DNA of 6,553 nucleotides. It comes from Chloroflexota bacterium. Its GTDB lineage: Bacteria > Chloroflexota > Dehalococcoidia > Lucifugimonadales > Lucifugimonadaceae. Below, piece by piece: positions 1 to 5,019 of this stretch. The notes beneath the pieces are model-generated. The model was not told the DNA's origin, made no database searches, and was given only the letters and a program-made list of their open reading frames with translations. The stretch covers positions 1 to 6,553 of the forward strand of contig JACQUF010000050.1 in NCBI GenBank assembly GCA_016210435.1, in the 5' to 3' direction. Position numbers and translations under genes: made by a program. Within the stretch, counting starts at the first letter, position 1; each line of letters begins with the position of its first letter.

Positions 1-2
1 GC

Positions 3-155
3 GCGATCGCGCTCGGCCACCCGCTGGGTTGCACGGGGGCGAGGCAGACCGTGACGCTGATGCACGAAGCCGCCCGCCGGAAGACGCGCTACGGAATGGT
101 GACCATGTGCATCGGGGGCGGGATGGGCGCTGCCGGCATCTTCGAGTTCGCGTAG
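3..155 (+). CDS. Thiolase (acetyl-CoA C-acyltransferase family), C-terminal end, 5' truncated by window edge
   Basis: The reading frame enters from the left edge in frame 3 and gives about 50 residues before TAG at 153-155. It contains [10 protein letters not shown], the conserved thiolase motif with the catalytic His (codon 18-20), and then MCIGGGMG, the C-x-G-x-G block with the second catalytic Cys (codon 108-110) that acts as the base in Claisen condensation or thiolysis. The protein ends in GIFEF-Ala, a typical thiolase C-terminus. Family knowledge: thiolases join or cleave acyl-CoA and acetyl-CoA in the cytoplasm, in beta-oxidation, ketogenesis or polyhydroxyalkanoate precursor synthesis. 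The fragment cannot say which. Both catalytic residues present here are intact, so the gene is probably functional. It converges on the PAP2 gene and appears unrelated to the cluster further right. Confidence 0.93.
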   Translation, partial: AIALGHPLGCTGARQTVTLMHEAARRKTRYGMVTMCIGGGMGAAGIFEFA

Positions 156-169
156 ATCGCCCTCCCTTC

Positions 170-203
170 CCCTCCCGTCAAGAGACGGTCGGTCGCGGGA
201 GGG
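170..203. terminator. Hairpin between convergent genes, possible bidirectional terminator
   Basis: CCCTCCCG at 170-177 pairs perfectly with CGGGAGGG at 196-203. A second, alternative hairpin, CCGTC-AAGA-GACGG, lies inside at 175-188. The position, just after the thiolase stop and in front of the end of the convergent PAP2 gene, suits a terminator. There is no T-run after either arm, so it is not a classic intrinsic terminator. The rest of 204-318 shows no supported gene. Confidence 0.4.
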
Positions 204-318
204 CGCCAACTTCACCATCGCAGTGGCGTAAGTGCCCGCTGGCTTACCAGGCGGCCGCCGGAGTGCCCGCCACGGCGCCCCTGACACCTGGGTGCCCGGC
301 GGCGCTCGCGGGGAGTGT

Positions 319-971
319 TCAGGTACCTGTCAAAGTCGGCACACGGCTCCGGAACAGCCGCCACAAGACCAGAAGGAAGGCCGTGCCCCAGAGGTATCCA
401 CCCACGACGTCGGACGTCCAGTGAGCACCGAGGTACACCCGCGAGATGCCAATCGCGATGACCAGCATCACTAGCGCACCCTGGAGTAATCGCCGCCAGA
501 TGCGGTTCTTGATCAAGTCCGAGGCCAGGAAGGCGAGGATCCCGAAGAGCAACACCGCCTGAAACGCGTGGCCGCTGGGGAAGCCAAGCCCTCCGAACGA
601 GTCGGCAGCGTTCACAAGTTCGGCCGGAGGCCTCTCACGCTGGACCAAGAGTTGAAGAGCGGATTGAGGCCCATCAGCGCAAGGCCCCCGAGGACCGCGA
701 AACACGCCCGCGGGACGCGCAGCAGGAAAAGGCACCCGGCCAGCACCGCGGCAAGCGTGATCATCGGCCAGCCTTTTCCTACGAAGGAGACGAATTCCAT
801 GAACCCAGTGAGCGGTGAAGAATGGACTGAGCCCAGGACCACGGACAGATAAAGATCCCCGGGAAAGCGCTCCAGAAAAAAGGCTGGTACGGTGTAGGCA
901 GCTGCCACACCGAGCGCTCCGTGAGGCAGCCAACGTCGAACTACCGAAAGCAATGGCCGGTTCAAACGCAT
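319..971 (-). pseudogene. PAP2-family membrane phosphatase, broken by a single missing base
   Basis: Two minus-strand frames together make one type 2 phosphatidic acid phosphatase. The first (971 down to about 652) encodes an N-terminal half of about 106 residues with several hydrophobic segments. The second (about 651 to 319) carries LLVQRERPP, the PSGH motif (568-579), and SRVYLGAHWTSD, the SRx5Hx3D motif, followed by a last membrane segment. PAP2 enzymes use K-x6-RP, PSGH and SR-x5-H-x3-D at the membrane surface to dephosphorylate lipid phosphates such as phosphatidate or undecaprenyl pyrophosphate. Adding one base between 652 and 651 turns AA-CTC into AAx-CTC and gives Lys followed by LLVQRERP, which restores exactly the K-x6-RP motif. 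All other catalytic motifs are intact, so the lesion is either recent or a sequencing error. The start at 971 has only a weak upstream GGGGA. TGA at 319-321 ends the gene. Confidence 0.85.
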
Positions 972-1031
972 GTGTCGCTAATCCCCGATTGCGATTGAAG
1001 CAGGCCGCGCCCTGCTCGTCATACGAGCATT

Positions 1032-1259
1032 TTAGCGCTGCCGGTTGGAGACGATGAATTCCACGCCCAGGAGACGGATGCTGCCTGCCGTGAGCCGCCG
1101 GTAGGCCCAGAGAACCATCAGAGACGCGGCCCCTAGAAGCAGGCCGCCCCCGACGTCGCGCGGCCAGTGTGCGCCCCGGTACACCCGGGCCACGCCGGCG
1201 CCCGCGATCACAATGGCGGCGGCAGCTATGACGAGAGTCTTCGCTTCTGCGACCCAGAC
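1032..1259 (-). pseudogene. C-terminal remnant of a second PAP2-family phosphatase
   Basis: On the minus strand an open frame ending in TAA (1032-1034) reads VARVYRGAHWPRDVGGG (motif around 1152-1185) followed by a hydrophobic helix and a basic tail. This matches the last PAP2 block (SRx5Hx3D, with Ala in place of Ser) and resembles the same part of the neighbouring gene at 319-971. A hydrophobic segment of Ala/Ile/Val precedes it. No PSGH or K-x6-RP motif occurs upstream, because the stop codon of the next gene lies at 1285-1287 and the frame there has no plausible start. It is therefore a truncated paralogue, without the nucleophile-positioning half, and should not be an active enzyme. The frame stays open a little upstream of 1259 (Asp-Pro-Gln-Leu), so the left break of the gene is close to 1260-1290. 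Confidence 0.72.
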
Positions 1260-1284
1260 GAGCTGGGGGTCGCGGTTTTTTCCG

Positions 1285-1764
1285 TCACGACCGCCAGATT
1301 TCCCACCAGCGCTTCTTCGTGGCCGGTGGCCGGCCGTTTGGCGCGCGCTTGGGCGCCGAGTCTGTCTGGCCCCGGGTCGCCGTGAGCATCTGTCTCAGGA
1401 CCGTCTGCCGCTGCGGGTCCCCGGGCGTCATGGACTCGAGGACCCAGGCCTCCTCTCGCAGCCGCTCAGGCGACACGGTCGACAGAACCTCGACCCGTGT
1501 GCCCATGAGAGCCATGCGGGTACTTAGCGGGAGGTCCAGGAAGGCCTCGTTGCGGGACTTGAGGAACGCTTTCCGCTCCTCTGATGAGAGCCGCCCCAGT
1601 TCGTCGATCACAGAGCGCATGGCCGCCGCCCTTTGCATTGGGTCCATGAGGGCGAACTCGCGCAGGGCTCCGGTGATGGCCCGGCGCCGTTCCTGTTCTG
1701 GCAGGCCCGGGACCTTCTGTACCAGATAAGCGACGGTTTCCTGAAGTAGAGGTGACTGCGTCAT
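1285..1764 (-). CDS. Unrecognised 159-aa alpha-helical repeat protein
   Basis: I do not recognise the family. The protein has no Cys, no signal peptide and no membrane segment. It is predicted mainly helical and rich in Arg, Glu, Leu and Met. Three imperfect repeats of about 38 residues can be read, starting near residues 22, 60 and 98: each opens with a Glu/Arg-rich turn (PEQERRR, SSEERK, SPERLR) and continues into an amphipathic helix; repeats 1 and 2 both end Arg-x-Ala-x-Met in register. After about residue 127 comes a disordered, basic linker and a tail ending KRWWEIWRS. The ATG at 1764 is chosen because GGGAGG lies 6 bases before it; an in-frame ATG at 1812, inside the operator dyad, would add 16 residues. 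It has its own promoter (1825-1853) and is transcribed divergently from the gene at 2055. Its 3' end abuts the PAP2 remnant. Cytoplasmic location is inferred. Confidence 0.85.
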   Translation of the reverse strand: MTQSPLLQETVAYLVQKVPGLPEQERRRAITGALREFALMDPMQRAAAMRSVIDELGRLSSEERKAFLKSRNEAFLDLPLSTRMALMGTRVEVLSTVSPERLREEAWVLESMTPGDPQRQTVLRQMLTATRGQTDSAPKRAPNGRPPATKKRWWEIWRS

Positions 1765-1801
1765 CGGTGGCCTCCCGACCCAGTTCGGCGCTGTAATGCC
1801 C

Positions 1802-1818
1802 ATCCCTGGCATGGGGAT
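1802..1818 (-). promoter_or_regulatory. Operator-like dyad 1 (proposed CsoR-type site)
   Basis: On the minus strand the sequence is ATCCCCATGCCAGGGAT. The arms are inverted repeats of ATCCC/GGGAT around ATGCC. It begins 6 bases after the -10 element of the minus-strand promoter, so it covers the expected transcription start. It differs by one base from dyad 3 in front of the patatin gene. The central ATG (1812) is in frame with the downstream protein. Confidence 0.68.
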
Positions 1819-1824
1819 AAGACG

Positions 1825-1853
1825 AGTGTAAGACCGGAGACTCCGGCCGTCAA
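1825..1853 (-). promoter_or_regulatory. Sigma70-type promoter for the helical-repeat gene
   Basis: Minus strand: TTGACG (1853-1848), a 17-base spacer, then TACACT (1830-1825). Spacing is ideal, with 5 of 6 and 4 of 6 consensus matches. The transcript would begin at about 1818, exactly at dyad 1, leaving a leader of about 54 bases to the ATG at 1764. Within the spacer lies a perfect dyad CCGGAG-A-CTCCGG (1834-1846). Confidence 0.62.
1834..1846. repeat. Perfect 13-bp dyad inside promoter spacer
   Basis: CCGGAG-A-CTCCGG is a perfect inverted repeat centred in the 17-bp spacer of the minus-strand promoter. MerR-family activators bind dyads in this position, but they normally need a 19-20 bp spacer, so the standard MerR geometry is not met. 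It could be a second operator or chance in GC-rich DNA. Confidence 0.45.
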
Positions 1854-1886
1854 GGGGGGCAACAGGCCGGGGTCAGTACCGTACAT

Positions 1887-1900
1887 CGCTCCGGGGAGCG
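1887..1900. repeat. Perfect 14-bp inverted repeat between divergent promoters
   Basis: CGCTCC-GG-GGAGCG is a perfect inverted repeat in the 117-bp space between the two divergent -35 elements. It lies upstream of both promoters, so it could be an upstream regulator site or a hairpin. No family can be assigned. Confidence 0.4.
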
Positions 1901-1961
1901 GCCGGTTTTCGAAATGGGAACCGTGGGCCGGATCGGCGCGTGAGAGCCGTCACACGTTTCG

Positions 1962-1970
1962 ATCCCCATG
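1962..1970 (+). promoter_or_regulatory. Operator half-site upstream of -35
   Basis: ATCCCCATG is identical to the left half of dyad 3 and ends immediately before the -35 TTGACC of the plus-strand promoter. There is no matching right arm. It may be a second, weaker contact for the same regulator, about 50 bp upstream of dyad 2. Confidence 0.4.
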
Positions 1971-1999
1971 TTGACCGCGGGCGCGGGGGGGCATAAGAT
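1971..1999 (+). promoter_or_regulatory. Sigma70-type promoter for the 179-aa gene
   Basis: TTGACC (1971-1976), a 17-base spacer, then TAAGAT (1994-1999). The expected start is near 2006, a few bases before dyad 2. It is divergent from the promoter at 1825-1853 and probably drives 2055-2655 and possibly the two genes after it, since no other promoter is evident before 3372. Confidence 0.58.
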
Positions 2000-2012
2000 A
2001 GAAATGTCAGAT

Positions 2013-2029
2013 ATGCCTATGCCGGGGAT
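2013..2029 (+). promoter_or_regulatory. Operator-like dyad 2 (proposed CsoR-type site)
   Basis: ATGCCTATGCCGGGGAT matches dyad 3 (ATCCCCATGCCGGGGAT) at 15 of 17 positions, with an intact right arm and a degenerate left arm. It lies 13 bases after the -10, in the same place relative to the promoter as the other dyads. ATGs at 2013 and 2019 inside it are in frame with the gene at 2055. Confidence 0.6.
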
Positions 2030-2054
2030 AGAGATAGCCCCCGGGAGCGGCGAG

Positions 2055-2594
2055 ATGATCAAGAATGAGTCCCGCACCATCGAACTCGACCTGCCGGAAC
2101 TGATCTGCATCGAACACACGCTGGCCCCCAGCGAGACGGTGTCGGCTAAATCGGAGGACCGGTCCGCTGCGACCACAAGAGAGACGTGCCTCAAGGTCGG
2201 GGCCGCGCTCCTCGATGCCCTGGACGAGGAACGCCCGGTGGCCGTCAGCTTCGACGAGGCCGAGCTGTGGCTGCTCAGGGAGCGGCTCAGCATCTACAGC
2301 TCGCAGGGCGCCCGGGCCGATCTGGGGTTGGTCGTGAAGTCGAAGGTCTACCAGGCCCTGCTTTCCATCTACAACGAGAGAGAAGCGGACTCCGCGCTCG
2401 GAGGTGTGTTCCCGGTTGCGGACACAGCCGACGCCGGACCTTCCCGGCAGGAGGTTGACGATGCAGTACGCAAGTGGAAGAAGGCTAGCGGCCAGCGCCT
2501 CCCCAGGGGCAAAGGCGGAAGCGGAACCGGTGCGGACGGTCCCAGCGACGACCCCCCGGACGGCGCCGAACCCGGTCCGCCGCCTGAACCCTGA
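2055..2594 (+). CDS. Unrecognised 179-aa acidic/helical protein with Pro-rich tail
   Basis: The family is not recognised. The N-terminal part (residues 1-50) is acidic and beta-like, the middle (about 50-110) reads as amphipathic helices, including AVSFDEAELWLLRERLSI, and from about residue 145 the tail is low-complexity Gly/Asp/Pro. No membrane segment or signal peptide is seen. ATG 2055 is preceded by GGGAG (2043-2047) at 7 bases; the longer in-frame frame starts inside the promoter, so 2055 is preferred, with operator ATGs 2013/2019 as alternatives. The low-complexity tail coincides with the region where a second frame (2461-2655) opens. A length error of one base in the C6 run at 2552-2557 would fuse both into a 199-aa protein ending in LFPMLP. 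It is transcribed from 1971-1999 and regulated, by inference, through dyad 2. Confidence 0.8.
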   Translation: MIKNESRTIELDLPELICIEHTLAPSETVSAKSEDRSAATTRETCLKVGAALLDALDEERPVAVSFDEAELWLLRERLSIYSSQGARADLGLVVKSKVYQALLSIYNEREADSALGGVFPVADTADAGPSRQEVDDAVRKWKKASGQRLPRGKGGSGTGADGPSDDPPDGAEPGPPPEP

Positions 2595-2655
2595 GCGCAT
2601 CTGCCCGGATCAGATCCGACGGACCGTGGAGCCGCTGTTCCCGATGCTGCCTTAG
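2461..2655 (+). CDS. Possible 64-aa overlapping protein, or displaced C-terminus of the 179-aa protein
   Basis: The ATG at 2461 is preceded by a full AGGAGG (2449-2454) at 6 bases, the strongest ribosome binding site in the cluster, although it lies inside the coding frame of the 179-aa gene. The 64-aa product is basic and Ala/Pro-rich at first and ends with a more protein-like stretch, PERICPDQIRRTVEPLFPML. Third codon positions in its second half are almost all G or C, as expected of real coding DNA here, and it extends 61 bases beyond the stop of the overlapping gene. Two readings fit: a small gene translated from its own site, or the true C-terminus of the upstream protein separated by one extra C in the run at 2552-2557. 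No function can be given. Confidence 0.42.
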   Translation: MQYASGRRLAASASPGAKAEAEPVRTVPATTPRTAPNPVRRLNPERICPDQIRRTVEPLFPMLP

Positions 2656-2700
2656 GCGGGCAGCGGGAACTCGCCACGCGCGCGATTGGAGTTCGGAGCC

Positions 2701-3051
2701 ATGGCCTACCAATGGGTGCCCAAGGACTACGAAACGCTGCCGCCGATAGTCAAGGCGGCACGCGCGCTTCTTGAGGACTGGTTTTGGGCTATGGAGTTGG
2801 GTGAAGCAAGCACGCGGTTACCCGACCCACGCTATCCAGCAGACATCGATGGCGAGACTGCCGACCGGCTGATCGCTCACATCGGCCGCGAGTTCGAAAG
2901 AGAGCTTCAGGCGTGGGGGAACCTGCCTGCAGCCGGAAGCTACTCCGCCGGTCCTGGTTTCGCCAGGCTGAGGCCGCCTCAGCGGTTGGCCCTGGCGCAG
3001 CAGCTGCACTCGCTCAAGGTGCAATTCGTCAGCGAAGTTCGAGCTCCGTGA
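2701..3051 (+). CDS. Unrecognised 116-aa protein
   Basis: The family is not recognised. The sequence starts MAYQWVPKDYETLPPIVKAA, is mixed helical with aromatic residues near the N-terminus (WFWAMEL), and has no Cys, membrane segment or signal peptide. A last helix (about residues 92-110, PPQRLALAQQLHSLKVQF) is amphipathic. ATG 2701 is preferred: TTGGAG at 2686-2691 lies 9 bases ahead; a TTG at 2686 would add five residues but uses that same sequence. It follows the preceding frame by 45 bases without an evident promoter, so it is probably in the transcript starting near 2006. Confidence 0.8.
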   Translation: MAYQWVPKDYETLPPIVKAARALLEDWFWAMELGEASTRLPDPRYPADIDGETADRLIAHIGREFERELQAWGNLPAAGSYSAGPGFARLRPPQRLALAQQLHSLKVQFVSEVRAP

Positions 3052-3076
3052 CGTAGCGCTCGTCCGGGGGCCAGGG

Positions 3077-3106
3077 TGTCTGCTATCGGAGCCGAAGGGG
3101 CAGACA
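3077..3106 (+). other. Intergenic inverted repeat
   Basis: TGTCTGC (3077-3083) pairs with GCAGACA (3100-3106) around a 16-base loop that contains a further CGG/CCG pair. It lies in the 96-bp gap between the 116-aa and 61-aa genes. No T-run follows. It could stabilise or attenuate the transcript, but support is only the repeat itself. Confidence 0.3.
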
Positions 3107-3147
3107 TTCAAGGCATCGCAGCGCCGGAGACCGAGGAGGCATGTCCC

Positions 3148-3333
3148 ATGTGGCAAGAGATTGTGTCCGACCGTTGCTGGCTGTGTGGAAAGCCAAGAGG
3201 GCAGGCCCCGCAACCGGCAATCCGGGTTGGCGTCGAGGCGGACGGAGAAACTACACCGGACCCTGATGCGCCGGCAAGTTGCGCAGCATGCGACCGGGGG
3301 TGGGACGAGGACAACGCGGCGGTTTGCTGCTGA
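3148..3333 (+). CDS. Small 61-aa double-CxxC protein ending in Cys-Cys
   Basis: ATG 3148 is chosen because GAGGAGG (3133-3139) lies 8 bases before it; a longer GTG-started frame from 3076 has no such site. The product has two CxxC knuckles, C10-WL-C13 and C45-AA-C48, spaced like a small zinc ribbon, and ends with two adjacent Cys (C60, C61) as its last residues. The stretch between the knuckles is acidic, Pro-rich and probably flexible. Six Cys in 61 residues suggests zinc or another thiophilic metal as ligand; this is inference. The N-terminus (W-x-E-I, then CxxC at residue 10) resembles that of the 93-aa protein at 4678, so the two may be distant relatives. Not assigned to a named family. 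Confidence 0.75.
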   Translation: MWQEIVSDRCWLCGKPRGQAPQPAIRVGVEADGETTPDPDAPASCAACDRGWDEDNAAVCC

Positions 3334-3371
3334 GGGAGCCGATCACGATGCAGGCGCCTCGGGCCTATTTG

Positions 3372-3400
3372 TTGACACCTTGCCCGTCAACCCATATCCT
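3372..3400 (+). promoter_or_regulatory. Strong sigma70-type promoter for the patatin gene
   Basis: TTGACA (3372-3377, perfect consensus), a 17-base spacer, then TATCCT (3395-3400). This is the best promoter in the window. The expected start near 3407 puts dyad 3 at about +4 to +20, where a bound repressor would block initiation. Confidence 0.75.
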
Positions 3401-3409
3401 GTAAGTAAG

Positions 3410-3426
3410 ATCCCCATGCCGGGGAT
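3410..3426 (+). promoter_or_regulatory. Operator-like dyad 3 (best copy, proposed CsoR-type site)
   Basis: ATCCCC-ATGCC-GGGGAT has perfect six-base inverted arms. It starts 9 bases after the -10 of a consensus promoter. CsoR-family operators are known as GC-rich dyads with C-tract and G-tract arms; here the order is ATCCCC rather than the commoner TACCCC, so the assignment is by resemblance and context. The central ATG (3416) is in frame with the lipase. Confidence 0.72.
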
Positions 3427-3475
3427 ATGGGTCTGTAATCACGGCTTTCGACGAACGCGACGAAATGGGGGCTCG

Positions 3476-4462
3476 ATGAACCAGAACAACGCTCCCGCCT
3501 CTTCGGCCGGCGCCCCGAGACCGAGGGTGGCATTTGTGCTTTCTGGAGGCGGCGCTCTGGGAAGCGTCCAGGTGGGAGTGCTGGACGCACTTATCGGCAG
3601 CGGGCTGCGGCCTGATCTCATTGTCGGCACGAGCGTCGGGGCCCTCAATGGCGCCTGGCTCGCGGCCCATCCCGACCCTTCGGGAGTACGGAGGCTCGCG
3701 GATCTGTGGCGCTCGCTGAACGTCAGCAGAGTCTTCACCGGGGGTCAGCGGCGTGCTCTGCTGCGGCTGCTGCTCGGCCGCGATCACCTGTTTTCCGACA
3801 AAGGGATCAGAGAACTGGTGAGCAGGAACATCGGTGACGCCAGATTCGAAGACCTGGAGGTACCGTTCTATGTCACGGCCACGGACATCGAGAGTGGCGA
3901 GCTCGCGGTGCTTCACCGGGGGCCGGTGCTTCCCGCCATCCTGGCGTCCACAGCGATCCCCGGGATCTTTCCGCCGGTGCGGCTGGACGGCCATCAGTAC
4001 GTCGACGGCGGCATCCTGAGCCATTGCAGCATCGAGACCGCCTGGCGCTGCGGCGCAACACACATCGTAGTGATTGAATGCCCAAACCCGCCTCCGGCGA
4101 GCGGTTTCGGCATCGCGGGGCCTGTTGCCCGGGCGTTCTGGGTGTCGATCGTCCGCCTGTGCCGCCTCGAAGTGGAGCGATTCGGCGCACGCTGCCCAAC
4201 CCTACTGATCGCCCCGGACTTCGACCTCGGCCCTTACCGAAGATATGACTTTTCCACGACCCAGTGGCTGATCGAACGGGCCAGGGACTGGACTTACTCG
4301 TTCATTCAGTCCGAAGGGCGCGCATTCATTCAGAAGCTAGACGGCATGGCGCCTGCCCCGGCAGACGACAGAACCCTTGCATACGAAGTTGGGAATGGAC
4401 AACCGGCCACCCGGCTCGCCCCGATTCTGGCACAGGCGCAGGGCACCACGGCTTCCGGCTGA
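3476..4462 (+). CDS. Patatin-like phospholipase (RssA/YchK type), 328 aa
   Basis: The protein shows the patatin serine-aspartate dyad. SGGGALG at residues 23-29 is the Gly-rich oxyanion-hole loop; GTSVG at 51-55 is the nucleophile elbow with Ser53; and DGG at 177-179 carries the catalytic Asp177. Between these lie LASTAIPGIFPPV and YVDGG, typical of bacterial patatins of about 300 residues. The family hydrolyses acyl esters of phospholipids or related lipids; the exact substrate is unknown. There is no signal peptide, so it is probably cytoplasmic or peripheral at the membrane. ATG 3476 has a weak GGGGG 4 bases before it; the in-frame ATG at 3416, inside dyad 3, would add 20 residues (MPGIWVCNHG...). 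Longer starts would include the promoter. It appears monocistronic, with its own consensus promoter, and is the cleanest candidate target of the regulator encoded at 5484. Confidence 0.93.
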   Translation: MNQNNAPASSAGAPRPRVAFVLSGGGALGSVQVGVLDALIGSGLRPDLIVGTSVGALNGAWLAAHPDPSGVRRLADLWRSLNVSRVFTGGQRRALLRLLLGRDHLFSDKGIRELVSRNIGDARFEDLEVPFYVTATDIESGELAVLHRGPVLPAILASTAIPGIFPPVRLDGHQYVDGGILSHCSIETAWRCGATHIVVIECPNPPPASGFGIAGPVARAFWVSIVRLCRLEVERFGARCPTLLIAPDFDLGPYRRYDFSTTQWLIERARDWTYSFIQSEGRAFIQKLDGMAPAPADDRTLAYEVGNGQPATRLAPILAQAQGTTASG

Positions 4463-4578
4463 CCTGGCGTGGGGTGCGCTGAGATTGACCGCGATGCGGC
4501 GCGGCAAGATCGTGATCCTGCCGGCTGTGGTGTCTTTCCGTCTTGACCGGTGTGGTTCTACCGGCCCCGCGCGAACCG

Positions 4579-4607
4579 GTGAACCGCCAGCGCGACCGTG
4601 TTATACT
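4579..4607 (+). promoter_or_regulatory. Promoter for the 93-aa CxxC gene
   Basis: A good -10, TATACT (4602-4607), stands 17 bases after a poor -35, GTGAAC (4579-4584). The weak -35 suggests need for an activator or a low basal rate. The rest of 4463-4578 shows no gene; it contains ACCGGT-rich inverted repeats that may form a hairpin after the lipase gene. Confidence 0.52.
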
Positions 4608-4616
4608 GCGGTGACG

Positions 4617-4639
4617 ATGCCCCTCGGGGGCACGGGCAT
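4617..4639 (+). promoter_or_regulatory. Operator-like dyad 4 (variant)
   Basis: Two overlapping inverted repeats are seen: TGCCCC-TC-GGGGGCA (4618-4632) and the wider ATGCCC (4617-4622) with GGGCAT (4634-4639). It begins 9 bases after the -10, as does dyad 3. The sequence departs from dyads 1-3 but keeps the C-tract/G-tract layout, so it may be a weaker site for the same regulator. The ATG at 4617 opens a 40-codon frame that is out of frame with the gene at 4678. Confidence 0.5.
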
Positions 4640-4677
4640 ACTGCCCGGGCAGAATTCAGTACGGAAGGAGCCCGGAC

Positions 4678-4959
4678 ATGGACAGGTGGACCGAGATCAA
4701 ATGTTACATGTGCAGCAGGGTTTGCGGAGAGCTACGTAGCGAGTGGCCGCCGGAAAGCACTCCGCTCGCCAGGCCACGTCTGGCCCCGGCCGCATTCTGC
4801 GAGGTGAATCCGCGCCCGCTGCGATGCTCTCGCTGCGGAGGCGCTCTGTATCTGGGCGACATCTACCTCGAGTACTCGCGCGTCGAAAGGACGGTCCCTG
4901 AGCGCCCGGTCGCGGTAGAGGAGCTCGCCTCCGCTACGCAAGTGACTATCCCAGCCTGA
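4678..4959 (+). CDS. Small 93-aa zinc-ribbon-like protein
   Basis: ATG 4678 follows AAGGAG (4665-4670) by 7 bases. The product has C9-x2-C12, a further C16, a lone C41, and C50-x2-C53-Gly-Gly, after which comes a beta-like stretch LYLGDIYLEYSRVER. The C-x2-C ... C-x2-C-G-G pattern is that of a zinc ribbon; metal binding is inferred. The N-terminal W-x-E-I-x-C-x-x-C resembles the 61-aa protein at 3148. No DNA-binding or catalytic domain can be named. It is followed by the 29-aa Cys-Cys peptide gene with a 60-base gap and then a terminator, so the two probably form one transcript under the promoter at 4579-4607 and dyad 4. Confidence 0.8.
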   Translation: MDRWTEIKCYMCSRVCGELRSEWPPESTPLARPRLAPAAFCEVNPRPLRCSRCGGALYLGDIYLEYSRVERTVPERPVAVEELASATQVTIPA

Positions 4960-5019
4960 TGACACTAGGTCGACCGTCAGGCCGCCTTGAAAAAACTAGT
5001 CCCAAAGTGGAGAAAGTTG

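Noticed and set aside
1825..1853. MerR-type promoter because of the dyad in the spacer
   Set aside because: The spacer is 17 bp, optimal for unaided sigma70 polymerase, whereas MerR activation depends on a 19-20 bp spacer; no merR-like gene is in the window.
2007..2600. Minus-strand frame opposite the 179-aa gene
   Set aside because: No ribosome site or promoter on that strand; Arg-rich shadow translation typical of high-GC DNA.
3161..3475. Long N-terminal extension of the patatin frame
   Set aside because: It runs through the 61-aa gene, the promoter and the operator; patatins start near the SGGGALG block, so the extension is chance openness in GC-rich DNA.
4617..4739. 40-codon frame opening at the ATG of dyad 4 (MPLGGTGILPG...)
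   Set aside because: It resembles the MPG starts of dyads 1-3, but it is out of frame with the 93-aa gene, overlaps its first 62 bases, and has no ribosome site.
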